From contig JAFGXQ010000038.1 of NCBI GenBank assembly GCA_016936575.1, positions 1 to 45,835 of the forward strand: a DNA stretch of 45,835 nucleotides, in the 5' to 3' direction. This stretch comes from Deltaproteobacteria bacterium (GTDB taxonomy: Bacteria; Myxococcota_A; Polyangia; JAAYKL01). Every line of letters starts with the position of its first letter. Positions within the stretch are counted from its first letter, which is position 1. Positions 35,087-43,849 of the stretch are shown piece after piece. The translations under genes and the position numbers were made by a program. The notes beneath the pieces are model-generated. The model was given only the letters and a program-made list of their open reading frames with translations, did not search any database and had not been told where the DNA came from.

Positions 35087-36589
35087 CTACCGCCCCAACC
35101 TGAACGCCGCGTCATTCCACCGCAGTTCGTTTCGAAGCGACCGAATGTCCAAATCGGCATCCAGCCGAACCATCTCCAGCCCGGCCATGGCGGCAAAGTC
35201 CTCCCACTCATCGGTGGTGACCGCCTGGCAGAAAGCCGCATGATGCGCGCCGCCGGCTTCAATCCACCCCTCACAGCCCCGCTTGAAATCGGGGCGCAAT
35301 TGCCACAGCGCGCGAGCGGTCGGCAGATTGGGCATATCGTGGTCGGGCTTCACCACATCAATTTCAGCCACAATCATCCGCATTCGTCCCCCCATATCAA
35401 CCAGCGTCGTATTCACCGCCGGCCCCGGTCGCGAGTCAAATACCAGCCGGGCCGGATCAGCCTTCCCGCCGATGCCCAGCGGGTGAACCTCCAGAGACGG
35501 TTTTCCATCGGCAACAGACGGACACACCTCAAGCATGTGCGCCCCCAGAACCTGTTCCCTCCCCTGAACTAGATGATAGGTATAGTCTTCCATAAATGAT
35601 GCGCCACCCGGTCGTCCCGCGGTCATCACCTTTGCAAGCCGTACCAGCGCAGCGGTTTTCCAATCCCCCTCCGCACCGAACCCGTACCCGTCGGCCATCA
35701 GCCGCTGACAGGCCAGCCCCGGCAGTTGCGTCAATCCGTGCAAGTCCTCAAAAGTAGTGGTAAAAGCACCGAACCCGCCTTCTTCCAGAAAGCCGCGAAT
35801 ACCAATCTCCTGACGGGCCGCATCGCGGATACTCTGATGTTTCTCCCCCCCCTTTCGCGCCGACGCCGCCAGTACGTAAGTGTCCTCGTACTCGCCGACC
35901 AACCGATTAATCTCGGCATCCGTGACCGCATTGATACGCGCCGCCACATCGCCCACACCGTAGCCGTTCACCGACCAGCCCAATTGAATTTGGGCTTCGA
36001 CCCGATCACCGCCGGTGACCGCCACTTCGCGCATGTTCATTCCCCCGATACGCGCGATTTTGAGACTGCGGGATTCCGCCAGCGCCAGAGCTGCGCGCGC
36101 CCAACCGGCCAAATCATCAACCACTTCAGCATCTTGCCAGTAGCCGACCACAATCTTGCGATTGAGCCGAAGTCGTGCGCCGATAAAACCGTATTCGCGA
36201 TCCCCATGCGCCGACTGATTCAGATTCATGAAATCCATATCAATCTCGCCCCACGGCAGTTCCCGGTTGAACTGGGTATGAAGATGGGCGAGCGGCTTGG
36301 TCAGTCGAGTGAGTCCGGCAATCCACATTTTGGCCGGTGAGAAGGTGTGCATCCATGTGATCACCCCCACACACGCCGACGTCGCGCTTGCGGCAACGCA
36401 AATTTCGGCAATCGCATCCGGTCCGGTCAGCACCGGCTTCCACACCACTTTGGCGGGAATCTTCCCGGAGCGATCGAGTGCCTCGGATACCTGTTTTGAA
36501 TTTTCGGCCACTTTCTGAAGGGTTTCGTCGCCGTATAAGTGCTGGCTTCCTGTAAGGAACCAAATTTCTTTAGTTTTTTGATTATCCAT
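35087..36589 (-). CDS. araA: L-arabinose isomerase
   Basis: A 500-residue enzyme of normal length converting L-arabinose to L-ribulose. All four catalytic/metal residues known from E. coli AraA can be aligned: Glu307 in GFGAEGDWKTA, Glu334 in SFMEDYTYH, His351 in GAHMLEVCP, and His450 in EAGGAHHAAF. It is the first gene of araA-araD-araB. The promoter, with an operator-like palindrome in its spacer, lies at 36698-36726, giving a leader of about 100 bases. A divergent LacI-family gene starts at 36753. Confidence 0.97.
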   Translation of the reverse strand: MDNQKTKEIWFLTGSQHLYGDETLQKVAENSKQVSEALDRSGKIPAKVVWKPVLTGPDAIAEICVAASATSACVGVITWMHTFSPAKMWIAGLTRLTKPLAHLHTQFNRELPWGEIDMDFMNLNQSAHGDREYGFIGARLRLNRKIVVGYWQDAEVVDDLAGWARAALALAESRSLKIARIGGMNMREVAVTGGDRVEAQIQLGWSVNGYGVGDVAARINAVTDAEINRLVGEYEDTYVLAASARKGGEKHQSIRDAARQEIGIRGFLEEGGFGAFTTTFEDLHGLTQLPGLACQRLMADGYGFGAEGDWKTAALVRLAKVMTAGRPGGASFMEDYTYHLVQGREQVLGAHMLEVCPSVADGKPSLEVHPLGIGGKADPARLVFDSRPGPAVNTTLVDMGGRMRMIVAEIDVVKPDHDMPNLPTARALWQLRPDFKRGCEGWIEAGGAHHAAFCQAVTTDEWEDFAAMAGLEMVRLDADLDIRSLRNELRWNDAAFRLGR

Positions 36590-36697
36590 ATCTTTCGTCC
36601 CGTTTTTGGTGTCCCGTTTTCGGACAGCATCTGCTGCGTCTGTGAATCTGTGGGTCGGAGTCCAAGAGAACTCCGCTGAGTGTCCCTCTCTTTTTCT

Positions 36698-36726
36698 ATT
36701 GTGAACGTTAACATTTGGTGTGTCAA
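36698..36726 (-). promoter_or_regulatory. araA promoter with LacI-type operator in the spacer
   Basis: On the minus strand, a perfect -35 (TTGACA, 36726-36721) and a -10 (CACAAT, 36703-36698) are separated by exactly 17 bases. The near-palindrome TGTTAACGTTCACA (36713-36700; 12 of 14 symmetric positions) has the central CG typical of LacI/GalR operators and overlaps the spacer and the -10. A bound repressor would block araA transcription. This matches the adjacent LacI-family gene. Confidence 0.7.
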
Positions 36727-36752
36727 GACGAGTTTTATGCTATCGTGCAGCA

Positions 36753-37775
36753 ATGACAGATAACCAAAAACGACGCCAGCCGGTCATGATGGACGTCGCA
36801 AAATTGGCCGGTGTATCGCATCAGACCGTTTCACGGGTACTGCGCGACAGTCCGCATGTCCGGGAATCGACGCGCGAACGGGTACTGGCTGCCATCAACC
36901 AACTCAACTATCGACCCAACTCAATGGCGAAAGCGCTGGTGACCGGTCGTTCGAGAACGCTCGGAGTGGTCAGTTTCGACACGGTGCTGTTCGGACCCGC
37001 GTCCACATTGTTCGGCATTGAGCGAGCCGCACACGATGAAGGATACGCGGTAAGCATTTCAAGCCTTCGCTCACTTAACCGCGAAACGGTTCTAGCGGCG
37101 ATTGAACAACTGCGCGACCAGGGCGTGGACGGCGTCGCGGTCATTGCACCGCTCCAGGACAGCGTTGACACGCTCGGTGACCTGAAAGCGGACTTCGCGG
37201 TGGTGGCGGTGGCGGTGGAAGCCGGACAGGATGCGTCTATTCCTGTGGTTGCGGTGGACCATCAGGCGGGCGCAATCTCCGCCACACGACATCTGCTGGA
37301 CCTCGGACACAAAACAGTGTGGCATCTGGCCGGCCCCCGCGATTGGAAAGAATCCGATGAACGCATCAAAGGATGGCAGGCTCAGCTGGAATCGGCGGGC
37401 GCAACCGTCCCTGCGCTCTTTCGCGGAGATTGGACCCCTCGTTCCGGCTATGAACTCGGCGAAAGAATATTGCAGATTCCTGATCTGACGGCCGTATTCG
37501 TCGCCAACGACCAAATGGCATTGGGGCTGCTTCGCAAGCTTCACGAAGCCGGGCGAAAGGTTCCCCATGACCTGAGCGTGGTGGGCTTCGATGACATTCC
37601 CGAGTCCGCGTACTTCACCCCGCCCCTGACAACCGTTCGCCAGGATTTCGCCGAATTGGGCCGGCGCTGTCTTCACACCCTCCTTCGCCGAATTGAAGGC
37701 GAGCCCGTGCCCCCCCAAGCGGTCGTTGCCCCGGAACTGGTGGTGCGAGACTCGACCGCTGCACCCCAAAAATAA
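36753..37775 (+). CDS. LacI/GalR-family regulator, probable repressor of the arabinose operon
   Basis: A 340-residue protein from ATG 36753. The N-terminal helix-turn-helix (MMDVAKLAGVSHQTVSRVLRD) and hinge (YRPNSMAKALVTGRSRTLGVV) are typical of LacI/GalR, followed by a periplasmic-binding-protein-like sugar domain (LGVVSFDT ... VAVDHQAGAISATRHLLDLGHKTVWHLAG ... VFVANDQMALGLLRKLHEAG ... VVGFDDIPES). Divergence from araA and the shared operator make it the likely arabinose-responsive repressor. No ribosome-binding site precedes the ATG and a -10-like TATGCT lies at 36736-36741, so the message may be nearly leaderless. Confidence 0.92.
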   Translation: MTDNQKRRQPVMMDVAKLAGVSHQTVSRVLRDSPHVRESTRERVLAAINQLNYRPNSMAKALVTGRSRTLGVVSFDTVLFGPASTLFGIERAAHDEGYAVSISSLRSLNRETVLAAIEQLRDQGVDGVAVIAPLQDSVDTLGDLKADFAVVAVAVEAGQDASIPVVAVDHQAGAISATRHLLDLGHKTVWHLAGPRDWKESDERIKGWQAQLESAGATVPALFRGDWTPRSGYELGERILQIPDLTAVFVANDQMALGLLRKLHEAGRKVPHDLSVVGFDDIPESAYFTPPLTTVRQDFAELGRRCLHTLLRRIEGEPVPPQAVVAPELVVRDSTAAPQK

Positions 37776-37800
37776 TCCCCTTGTTTCGCGAAGAGTCTGG

Positions 37801-37873
37801 TTTTGGGTTGAAGCTACCGAAAAAATGGCTTTTATTCTTTTCATGTTTGTCATTGGAAAGCCTGAACCCAAAA
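37801..37873 (+). repeat. Long-range 9-bp inverted repeat in the leader of the M16 operon
   Basis: TTTTGGGTT (37801-37809) and AACCCAAAA (37865-37873) are exact inverted copies 55 bases apart, upstream of the M16 peptidase start. They could pair in the message leader. No function is shown by the sequence. Confidence 0.3.
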
Positions 37874-37909
37874 AATTTCCCAATATGGCATGCGATAGGA
37901 GCAAAAACG

Positions 37910-39319
37910 ATGATTAGAAAACGATGGCGGATTTTTTCTGTGTTGTCCCTGTGGATAATCGGCACGTGGTGCCCACTCGTGTTTGCAGATGACGAAGGCG
38001 AGACCTCCGAGCTGGCCATTGCGGTAGAGAAATACACGTTGCCCAACGGACTGAAAGTGATATTGCACGAAAATCACAGCCTGCCGCTGGTGGCGGTAAA
38101 CCTCTGGTACCATGTGGGTGCCGTGAACGAAGCAAAGGGAAAATCCGGTTTTGCCCACCTTTTTGAACATTTGATGTTCCAAGGTTCCGGGCATGTGGCG
38201 GATGACGAACATATTCGCGTTTTAGAACAAATCGGAGCGAGCGATTTGAACGGCAGCACCGGGTTTGATCGCACCAATTATTTTCAGACCGTCCCGGCCA
38301 ATCATTTAGAAACCGCCCTTTGGCTCGAAAGTGACCGTATGGGCTATTTGCTCGATGCGCTGACGCAGGCGAAACTGGATAACCAACGGGACGTGGTCAA
38401 AAACGAACGCCGTCAAACAACCGAAAACCAACCGTATGGACTTGCGGAAGAACTCTTTTGGCAACGCATCTTTCCGGCAGATCATCCATACTATGGATTG
38501 ATTATCGGTTCGATGGCGGATTTGAATCAAGCGAGTCTGGCAGATGTGAAGCACTTCTTCACTACATACTATTCTCCTGCCAACGCAACGCTTACTGTAG
38601 CGGGAGATATTGATATCGCCCAAGTGAAATCCCTTATCGAAAAATATTTCGGCCCTATTCAAGGTGTGACGCCATCGCCATTGGCACCGCTTCCGCCAGT
38701 GGAAATAAATGAGTCGTTTGTAATGCAGCAAGAAGAGCCCATCGCACCACTCGCAAAAGTCGAGGTCTCCTGGATTACCCCGAAAGCCTATGCGCCCGGA
38801 GATGCTGAAGCCGATATACTGGCAAATATTCTGTCCGGCGGAAAATCGTCGTTACTGAATCAGCGCCTGATGCGTGAACTCGAAATGGTACAGCAGGTAT
38901 CCGCATACCAAATGTCCATGCAACAGCTTTCTGTTTTCACCATTGAAGCCGTTGTCCGACCGGGCGTATCACCACAGACAGTGCTGGCGGAAATCGACAA
39001 CGTGCTGGCATCGGTGCGAGCGGGCAATGTGACTGAAGAATTGGTCACTCGCGCCGTGAATCAGTTTGAAACCGGTTTTTTCCAGGACTTGGAGCGTATC
39101 GGACATGTGGCCGATCAATTGCAACGCTACAACCATTTCACCGGCAACCCGGATTATATCGAGGCAGATCTCCATCGGTATACTTCGGTCGCACCCGAAG
39201 ATGTTGTCGCGTTTGCCAATCAATATTTATTAAACGAACACCGCGCAGTTCTCTATGCAGTGCCGACGAAATCGGACTCACCGAATGCGGACGTCGCAAC
39301 AGAAGGAGGCGACCAATGA
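37910..39319 (+). CDS. M16 zinc peptidase, catalytic subunit
   Basis: A 469-residue exported peptidase from ATG 37910 with AGGAG upstream; an earlier in-frame start at 37781 would hide the signal peptide (MIRKRWRIFSVLSLWIIG ... VFA). The inverted zinc motif HxxEH is present as HLFEH in SGFAHLFEHLMFQGSG, with the downstream Glu ligand in a helix (ALWLESDRMG). A second M16-type domain follows. It lacks the Arg-Tyr pair that completes the active site, but the next gene has it, fitting a two-subunit M16B enzyme. The two genes overlap by four bases. Confidence 0.92.
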   Translation: MIRKRWRIFSVLSLWIIGTWCPLVFADDEGETSELAIAVEKYTLPNGLKVILHENHSLPLVAVNLWYHVGAVNEAKGKSGFAHLFEHLMFQGSGHVADDEHIRVLEQIGASDLNGSTGFDRTNYFQTVPANHLETALWLESDRMGYLLDALTQAKLDNQRDVVKNERRQTTENQPYGLAEELFWQRIFPADHPYYGLIIGSMADLNQASLADVKHFFTTYYSPANATLTVAGDIDIAQVKSLIEKYFGPIQGVTPSPLAPLPPVEINESFVMQQEEPIAPLAKVEVSWITPKAYAPGDAEADILANILSGGKSSLLNQRLMRELEMVQQVSAYQMSMQQLSVFTIEAVVRPGVSPQTVLAEIDNVLASVRAGNVTEELVTRAVNQFETGFFQDLERIGHVADQLQRYNHFTGNPDYIEADLHRYTSVAPEDVVAFANQYLLNEHRAVLYAVPTKSDSPNADVATEGGDQ

Positions 39320-40824
39320 AACGATTCTTCCTCTTTTGCACGTTGACTTTTATTTGGATGTCATGCTCCTCGGCGAGCCCGCGTCCCGCTTCTTCGAAAC
39401 CCGCAGTTCAAACATCCGCACCTGAAACGGCGTCCGTGCCCAAACGGGATACCGCGGCGTGGCGTAACAACCCCCCCCAAGCCGGGCCGGCGCCCGAGGT
39501 TGTGATTCCCCATTTTCAGCAGGCCTCATTGAAAAATGGACTGACGGTGATGGTGGTTGAACGCGGCACATTGCCACTGGTATCCATGTCATTGGTGTTT
39601 AAAAGCGGCAGCGCGGTCGAAAAAACAACGAAAGAACAAGGACTGGCTGATTTTACCTACGAGCTGATGATGGAGGGCGCCGGAAAAAAAGACGGGGTTG
39701 CCCTGGCTGCCGCGTTTGCCGATTTGGGAACCCAGATGAACGTTCGAACGTCGGAGGACAGTGCCGCGTTCAAGACGCTTCTCCTGAAAAAGAATATAGA
39801 TGCAGGCGCTCAGCTGCTGGCGGAAGTTATATCAAAACCCACATTCGCCAAACCGGATTTTGAACGCAAACAAAAAGAACGTATTGCCAATTTGCAGAGC
39901 CTGATGGGAAACCCCAACTACCTGGGGTCGATTTCAATCGCCGGCCAGGTATACGGCGACGCGCACCCGTACGGGCATCCGGTGATGGGAACACCGAAAA
40001 CTGTAGAGCAATTCACGCTGAAGCAAGTGAAAGCGTTTTACAAAGCAAATGTACAACCTCAGAATGCGGCGTTCATTGTCGCCGGTGATATTACGTTGGA
40101 AGATGCCGTTGCGTTGGCGAACCAACATTTCGGTACCTGGCAACGGCGCGGCAGTCAGCGCAATCGGAATGCTGAACCAGCGGAACCGTCAAACAACAAC
40201 CCGCCCAATTTTTCGATTGTGATGGTGCCCAAACCGGGAATGAATCAAACGATTATTTCGGTGGGACAACGGGCATTTCCGGTCGGGCACGCGGACGAAT
40301 GGGCGCTGCGCATTGCCATTGATGCATTCGGCGGCATGTTCGGCAGTCGACTCAATATGAATTTGCGGGAAGACAAAGGCTACACCTACGGGGCGAGGGG
40401 ACAATTGGATGCGATGTTGCAAGATGGCGCAGCCATGTTTTCCACCTCGGTGCAAGCCGACGTTACCGGTGCCGCGTTGATGGAGGTCATTCAAGAATTC
40501 GACAAATTGAACAGCCGCCCCCTGGCTGATGCGGAATTTACCGCGGCGAAAGAAAACGTTCTCAAATCCGTGTCGGGGTGGTTTGAAAGTGTCTCAGGAC
40601 TCGGCAATGCTGCCCAATCCATTTTTGCACGGCAACTTCCCCTCACTCGATATGCGGACATGGTGACCGCCTACGAACAACTCACGCTTGAAAGAGTACA
40701 GTCGGCGGCCGCCTACCTCAACCGCGACTCCCTTCAGGTCGTCCTGGTCGGAGATCCCGAAGTGATCAAAGAACAACTGAAATCCGTTTCATTGGCCGAA
40801 CCCAAAGTCCTCACAGATAGGTAA
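39316..40824 (+). CDS. M16 peptidase-like lipoprotein, partner subunit without HxxEH
   Basis: A 502-residue lipoprotein (lipobox WMSC, Cys17). A Pro/Ser-rich spacer is followed by two M16-type domains. Where HxxEH should be, the sequence reads LADFTYELMMEGAG, so the zinc site is absent. It keeps the conserved Arg-Tyr segment in FGSRLNMNLREDKGYTYGARG. In known two-subunit M16B enzymes, one chain carries HxxEH and the other Arg-Tyr, and both are needed. The four-base overlap with the upstream gene supports paired synthesis. Lipidation of this chain could anchor the complex at the envelope. Confidence 0.9.
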   Translation: MKRFFLFCTLTFIWMSCSSASPRPASSKPAVQTSAPETASVPKRDTAAWRNNPPQAGPAPEVVIPHFQQASLKNGLTVMVVERGTLPLVSMSLVFKSGSAVEKTTKEQGLADFTYELMMEGAGKKDGVALAAAFADLGTQMNVRTSEDSAAFKTLLLKKNIDAGAQLLAEVISKPTFAKPDFERKQKERIANLQSLMGNPNYLGSISIAGQVYGDAHPYGHPVMGTPKTVEQFTLKQVKAFYKANVQPQNAAFIVAGDITLEDAVALANQHFGTWQRRGSQRNRNAEPAEPSNNNPPNFSIVMVPKPGMNQTIISVGQRAFPVGHADEWALRIAIDAFGGMFGSRLNMNLREDKGYTYGARGQLDAMLQDGAAMFSTSVQADVTGAALMEVIQEFDKLNSRPLADAEFTAAKENVLKSVSGWFESVSGLGNAAQSIFARQLPLTRYADMVTAYEQLTLERVQSAAAYLNRDSLQVVLVGDPEVIKEQLKSVSLAEPKVLTDR

Positions 40825-40827
40825 ATT

Positions 40828-41976
40828 TTAATTGGCGAGATATTGGTCAACGGCATTGTCGGAATTCGACGAAGGGGTGTAGCCGCTTTCCTGTCCCGCT
40901 GCCGCAGACGCTTCATCAGCAACCATTTCGTTTTCGTCTTCAGACTCCTGACCGGGGATTGGCTCGGGGTTCAGCACCACACTGTTGATGCGCAGCCTGG
41001 TTCCAACCTCCACCTGATTCGCCTGCAGCCATAGATTGATTCTATCATTGACGCGCAATTGAATTACTTCATCCCAGTTCAGTTCAACGATTTTTTTCTT
41101 TCCTTTTGTGTTGATGGTTACAGAAATCGGTTTGGCACCCTTCACATGCGACAGTGAAAACGTCGATTCTCGATACTCCACACACTCGGGTCTCAGCGTC
41201 TGATTCTTCGCGTCTTTAACGAAGATTAACTCACAGTCATATTTGTTACTTTCTTTTCGCCACATTCGATCCGGTATTTCCCTGGCACCGAAATAGATGG
41301 CCTTTTTAAACGTCAATTCCCATTGGGTAACAGGGGTGGGGTTCTGAGGGTCATCCCCCAGACTTTCAACATTCATCTCAATATCTTTCGCTGCTGCGGC
41401 CGATTTAATTGATTTTCGAATGTCATCGGTCAGCGGCTCACTGGATTCAAACAGAATTTTTTTGGCGCCGAACACCGTTGTAATCAGATGGTGGTTATCG
41501 GGCAGCCATCCCCCATTGGTGAAACACTCGGGATCTTCTGCAAACCGAAGCTGTTCCGCATCGAGTTCTTTCGATACCAGGTCTTCGAACGACACCTTCC
41601 AGTTTTTCGTTATTTCCGAACTGACCAAATCGGGCTTCAGGTCTTGCAACACCCAGTCCATGATGGTCGCCGTCACATCGTCAATGTTCTGTTCAATATA
41701 TCCCGGCAATCGGTCGTCCGCTGCGGTGGGTTCAACATCCGGCACCCGCACAAAACAACGCACGTCATTGCGGACGACTGTCCCGGCAAAAAACGGCAGA
41801 GAAATTTCGAATTTCACTTCCTTCAAGGCACCGAACGGTTTGTAGTTCGGTTCTTTGGAAACGGGTCCCTCCGGAGCGCTGGTAGTGGGTACGGTGGGTT
41901 CCGCCTCCCCTTTTTTACACCCGTACAAAGACGCTGCCAGCCCCACGCTGACCATTAAAAATACAAATTTTCGCAT
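40828..41976 (-). CDS. Lipoprotein, unknown function
   Basis: A 382-residue protein from ATG 41976, preceded by GAGGAG; an upstream in-frame ATG at 42033 would mask the leader. The lipobox is SLYGC (Cys20), followed by KKGEAEPT and a Pro/Thr-rich spacer. The mature region is mixed alpha/beta with two similar beta-rich halves, each containing aromatic and Cys positions, and a low-complexity acidic C-terminus (EDENEMVADEASAAA). No catalytic motif or family recognised. It converges on the M16 partner gene with only three bases between the stops. Confidence 0.7.
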   Translation of the reverse strand: MRKFVFLMVSVGLAASLYGCKKGEAEPTVPTTSAPEGPVSKEPNYKPFGALKEVKFEISLPFFAGTVVRNDVRCFVRVPDVEPTAADDRLPGYIEQNIDDVTATIMDWVLQDLKPDLVSSEITKNWKVSFEDLVSKELDAEQLRFAEDPECFTNGGWLPDNHHLITTVFGAKKILFESSEPLTDDIRKSIKSAAAAKDIEMNVESLGDDPQNPTPVTQWELTFKKAIYFGAREIPDRMWRKESNKYDCELIFVKDAKNQTLRPECVEYRESTFSLSHVKGAKPISVTINTKGKKKIVELNWDEVIQLRVNDRINLWLQANQVEVGTRLRINSVVLNPEPIPGQESEDENEMVADEASAAAGQESGYTPSSNSDNAVDQYLAN

Positions 41977-42174
41977 ATTTGACTCCTCTGATGGTACCCC
42001 TACTTGACTCAAAGCCGAAATTCTGAAGTACAATATGGCTGTAACACATCAGTGCCTTTTTTAAATCTCGAATACCTTTGTTTCGGGCCAATGTGGAGAA
42101 TTGGCATACTAAAAAATCAAAAATGAAAATTCTGACGCTAAATTCGTCGTAAGGGGGGGATTGGGGATTGACAA

Positions 42175-43848
42175 CTACTGAATATATCCGGCAGCCTTGA
42201 CGTTCTGAAAGACGGCATCCTCGGTCGCCGCTGACGGATACCCCTTGACAATCGCGCCCTCATAAAAAGTTCCATATGAGTTGTTGCTGTTGTCACCGCC
42301 CACGCCGAGCACCACCGCCCCCTGGTGATCCAGCACTTTCCCCTCTGGCAACGCACCTTCGTAGGCGGTCTGCAAACTGGTTGCGGTTTCAATATCGGCC
42401 ATGCGAAGCGCCCAAGTGCTGGTGGACGCTTTGGTGAACCCAAGGGCATATGTCACTTTCAGAGACGGGTTGTACAGATTGGGCGGCGAGGTCGATGCAT
42501 CATCTAATCCTCCCCAACCCGGATCTCCCGGGAACGACCCGCCGGCCCATACCCCGGCTTCAAAATCATTCATAAACCATGGACCGTTTCCTTCGCCTCG
42601 ACCCCAATAGGCCACACCGAAAAATAAGGTATCCATGAAATGCCACCCATCCGCGGGTGTATCGGTTACATTGCCGAAGTCCCAGCAGCATGGGCTGCCG
42701 TAGTGGGTGCCGTCTGCGAGCATGTAGATTCCCTGCGCCTCGTTGCCAACCGGCATACCCGGTTGCGCACCGCTGTCGACCGGGCTGCGGTACCCTTGGC
42801 GAATATCCATGCGCAGCGAATATACGTTGTGACCATCAACCGTAAGCGCCCCCGCATCCGCATTCGTCTCAAAGTCATCCAATGCGGCATAGGTCCCGCC
42901 GGCGGAGTTACCTGCGGTAGCCACGATAATATCATTACCGTATCCGGATTGATCATACAACTTCGCAATTGTGCAATAAGTGCCCGCACACGCGGCATCA
43001 TGGGCAGCCTTGTCGCCGAAACCATCAGCCGTCTGTCCTACATTGATGAGTATACCTCCCGTGCCACTGTTCGTTGCAGTACTATCTCGACGGACCTGAT
43101 AAAGGGGACCGGTGTAGTCACCTTTAATGCGGCGAATCATGCTATATGCCGCGGCACATGGGTTGCCGGCAGCCCCATAAATGTCGCAAGGGCCGACGAT
43201 ATCGGCATCAGAATCCGTGTCTGCGTCGGTGTCGGAATCCGTATCAGAGTCCGTATCTGTATCAGAGTCTGTATCTGTATCAGAGTCCGTATCTGTATCG
43301 GAGTCCGTATCTGTATCGGAGTCCGTATCTGTGTCGGCGTCCGTATCTGTATCGGCGTCCGTATCTGTATCAGAGTCTGTATCTGTGTCGGCGTCCGTAT
43401 CTGTATCGGCGTCCGTATCTGTATCAGAATCCGTATCAGAGTCTCCATCCGTATCGGAGTCTGTATCAGAGTCTCCATCCGTATCTGAATCCGTATCCGT
43501 GTCGCCATCGACATCCGTATCCGCGTCCGTATCCGTGTCGCCATCGACATCTGTATCCGCGTCCGTATCCGTATCTGTGTCGCCATCGACATCTGTATCC
43601 GCGTCCGTATCCGTATCTGTGTCGCCATCGACATCTGTATCCGTATCCGTATCCGCGTCCGTATCCGAATCCGCATCGCCATCCGCATCCGCATCACCAT
43701 CACCATCCGCATCCGCGTCCGTATCCGTATCGGTATCGGTATCCGTATCGGTGCTGGTATCTTCCGAATACCCACCGAGATCCGTTTCATGCCTACACCC
43801 TACAAGGGATACCCCAATCACCAGAAACAACAGAATCCAATTGCGCAT
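42175..43848 (-). CDS. GH54 alpha-L-arabinofuranosidase lipoprotein on a long Asp-rich tether
   Basis: A 557-residue protein. The lipobox is SLVGC (Cys18). Residues about 30-216 are an uninterrupted acidic linker of Asp-Thr/Ala/Ser/Gly repeats, several matching DxDxDG. From about 219 to the end is the arabinofuranosidase B catalytic domain (GH54): it opens [18 protein letters not shown] and includes [46 protein letters not shown] and [20 protein letters not shown]. By comparison with the fungal AkAbfB enzyme, the nucleophile is the Glu in NDFEAG and the acid/base the Asp in GGDNS; both are present. No CBM42 follows. It should cleave terminal L-arabinose from arabinan or arabinoxylan at the cell surface, feeding the araA-araD-araB pathway. 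Confidence 0.92.
   Translation of the reverse strand: MRNWILLFLVIGVSLVGCRHETDLGGYSEDTSTDTDTDTDTDTDADADGDGDADADGDADSDTDADTDTDTDVDGDTDTDTDADTDVDGDTDTDTDADTDVDGDTDTDADTDVDGDTDTDSDTDGDSDTDSDTDGDSDTDSDTDTDADTDTDADTDTDSDTDTDADTDTDADTDTDSDTDTDSDTDTDSDTDTDSDTDTDSDTDSDTDADTDSDADIVGPCDIYGAAGNPCAAAYSMIRRIKGDYTGPLYQVRRDSTATNSGTGGILINVGQTADGFGDKAAHDAACAGTYCTIAKLYDQSGYGNDIIVATAGNSAGGTYAALDDFETNADAGALTVDGHNVYSLRMDIRQGYRSPVDSGAQPGMPVGNEAQGIYMLADGTHYGSPCCWDFGNVTDTPADGWHFMDTLFFGVAYWGRGEGNGPWFMNDFEAGVWAGGSFPGDPGWGGLDDASTSPPNLYNPSLKVTYALGFTKASTSTWALRMADIETATSLQTAYEGALPEGKVLDHQGAVVLGVGGDNSNNSYGTFYEGAIVKGYPSAATEDAVFQNVKAAGYIQ
43201..43752 (-). repeat. Asp-Thr/Asp-Ser hexamer repeat array
   Basis: About 550 bases of imperfect GAYACN/GAYGCN/GAYTCN hexamers encode the linker of the GH54 lipoprotein. 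Longer 18- to 60-base units recur (for example a block containing DVDGDTDTD appears four times), showing internal duplication. It is coding sequence, not a CRISPR: no spacers, and the period is a multiple of three throughout. Confidence 0.88.
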
Positions 43849-43849
43849 A

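Noticed and set aside
36989..37904. Minus-strand ORF opposite the LacI-family gene
   Set aside because: The plus strand has a clear HTH and sugar-binding domain; the antisense frame has no features.
42640..43488. Plus-strand ORF of 282 codons opposite GH54
   Set aside because: Entirely antisense to a recognised catalytic domain; ends in Arg-Ile repeats from the linker.
43201..43752. CRISPR-like repeat array
   Set aside because: Repeats are contiguous hexamers in frame within a lipoprotein linker, with no spacers and heavy synonymous variation.
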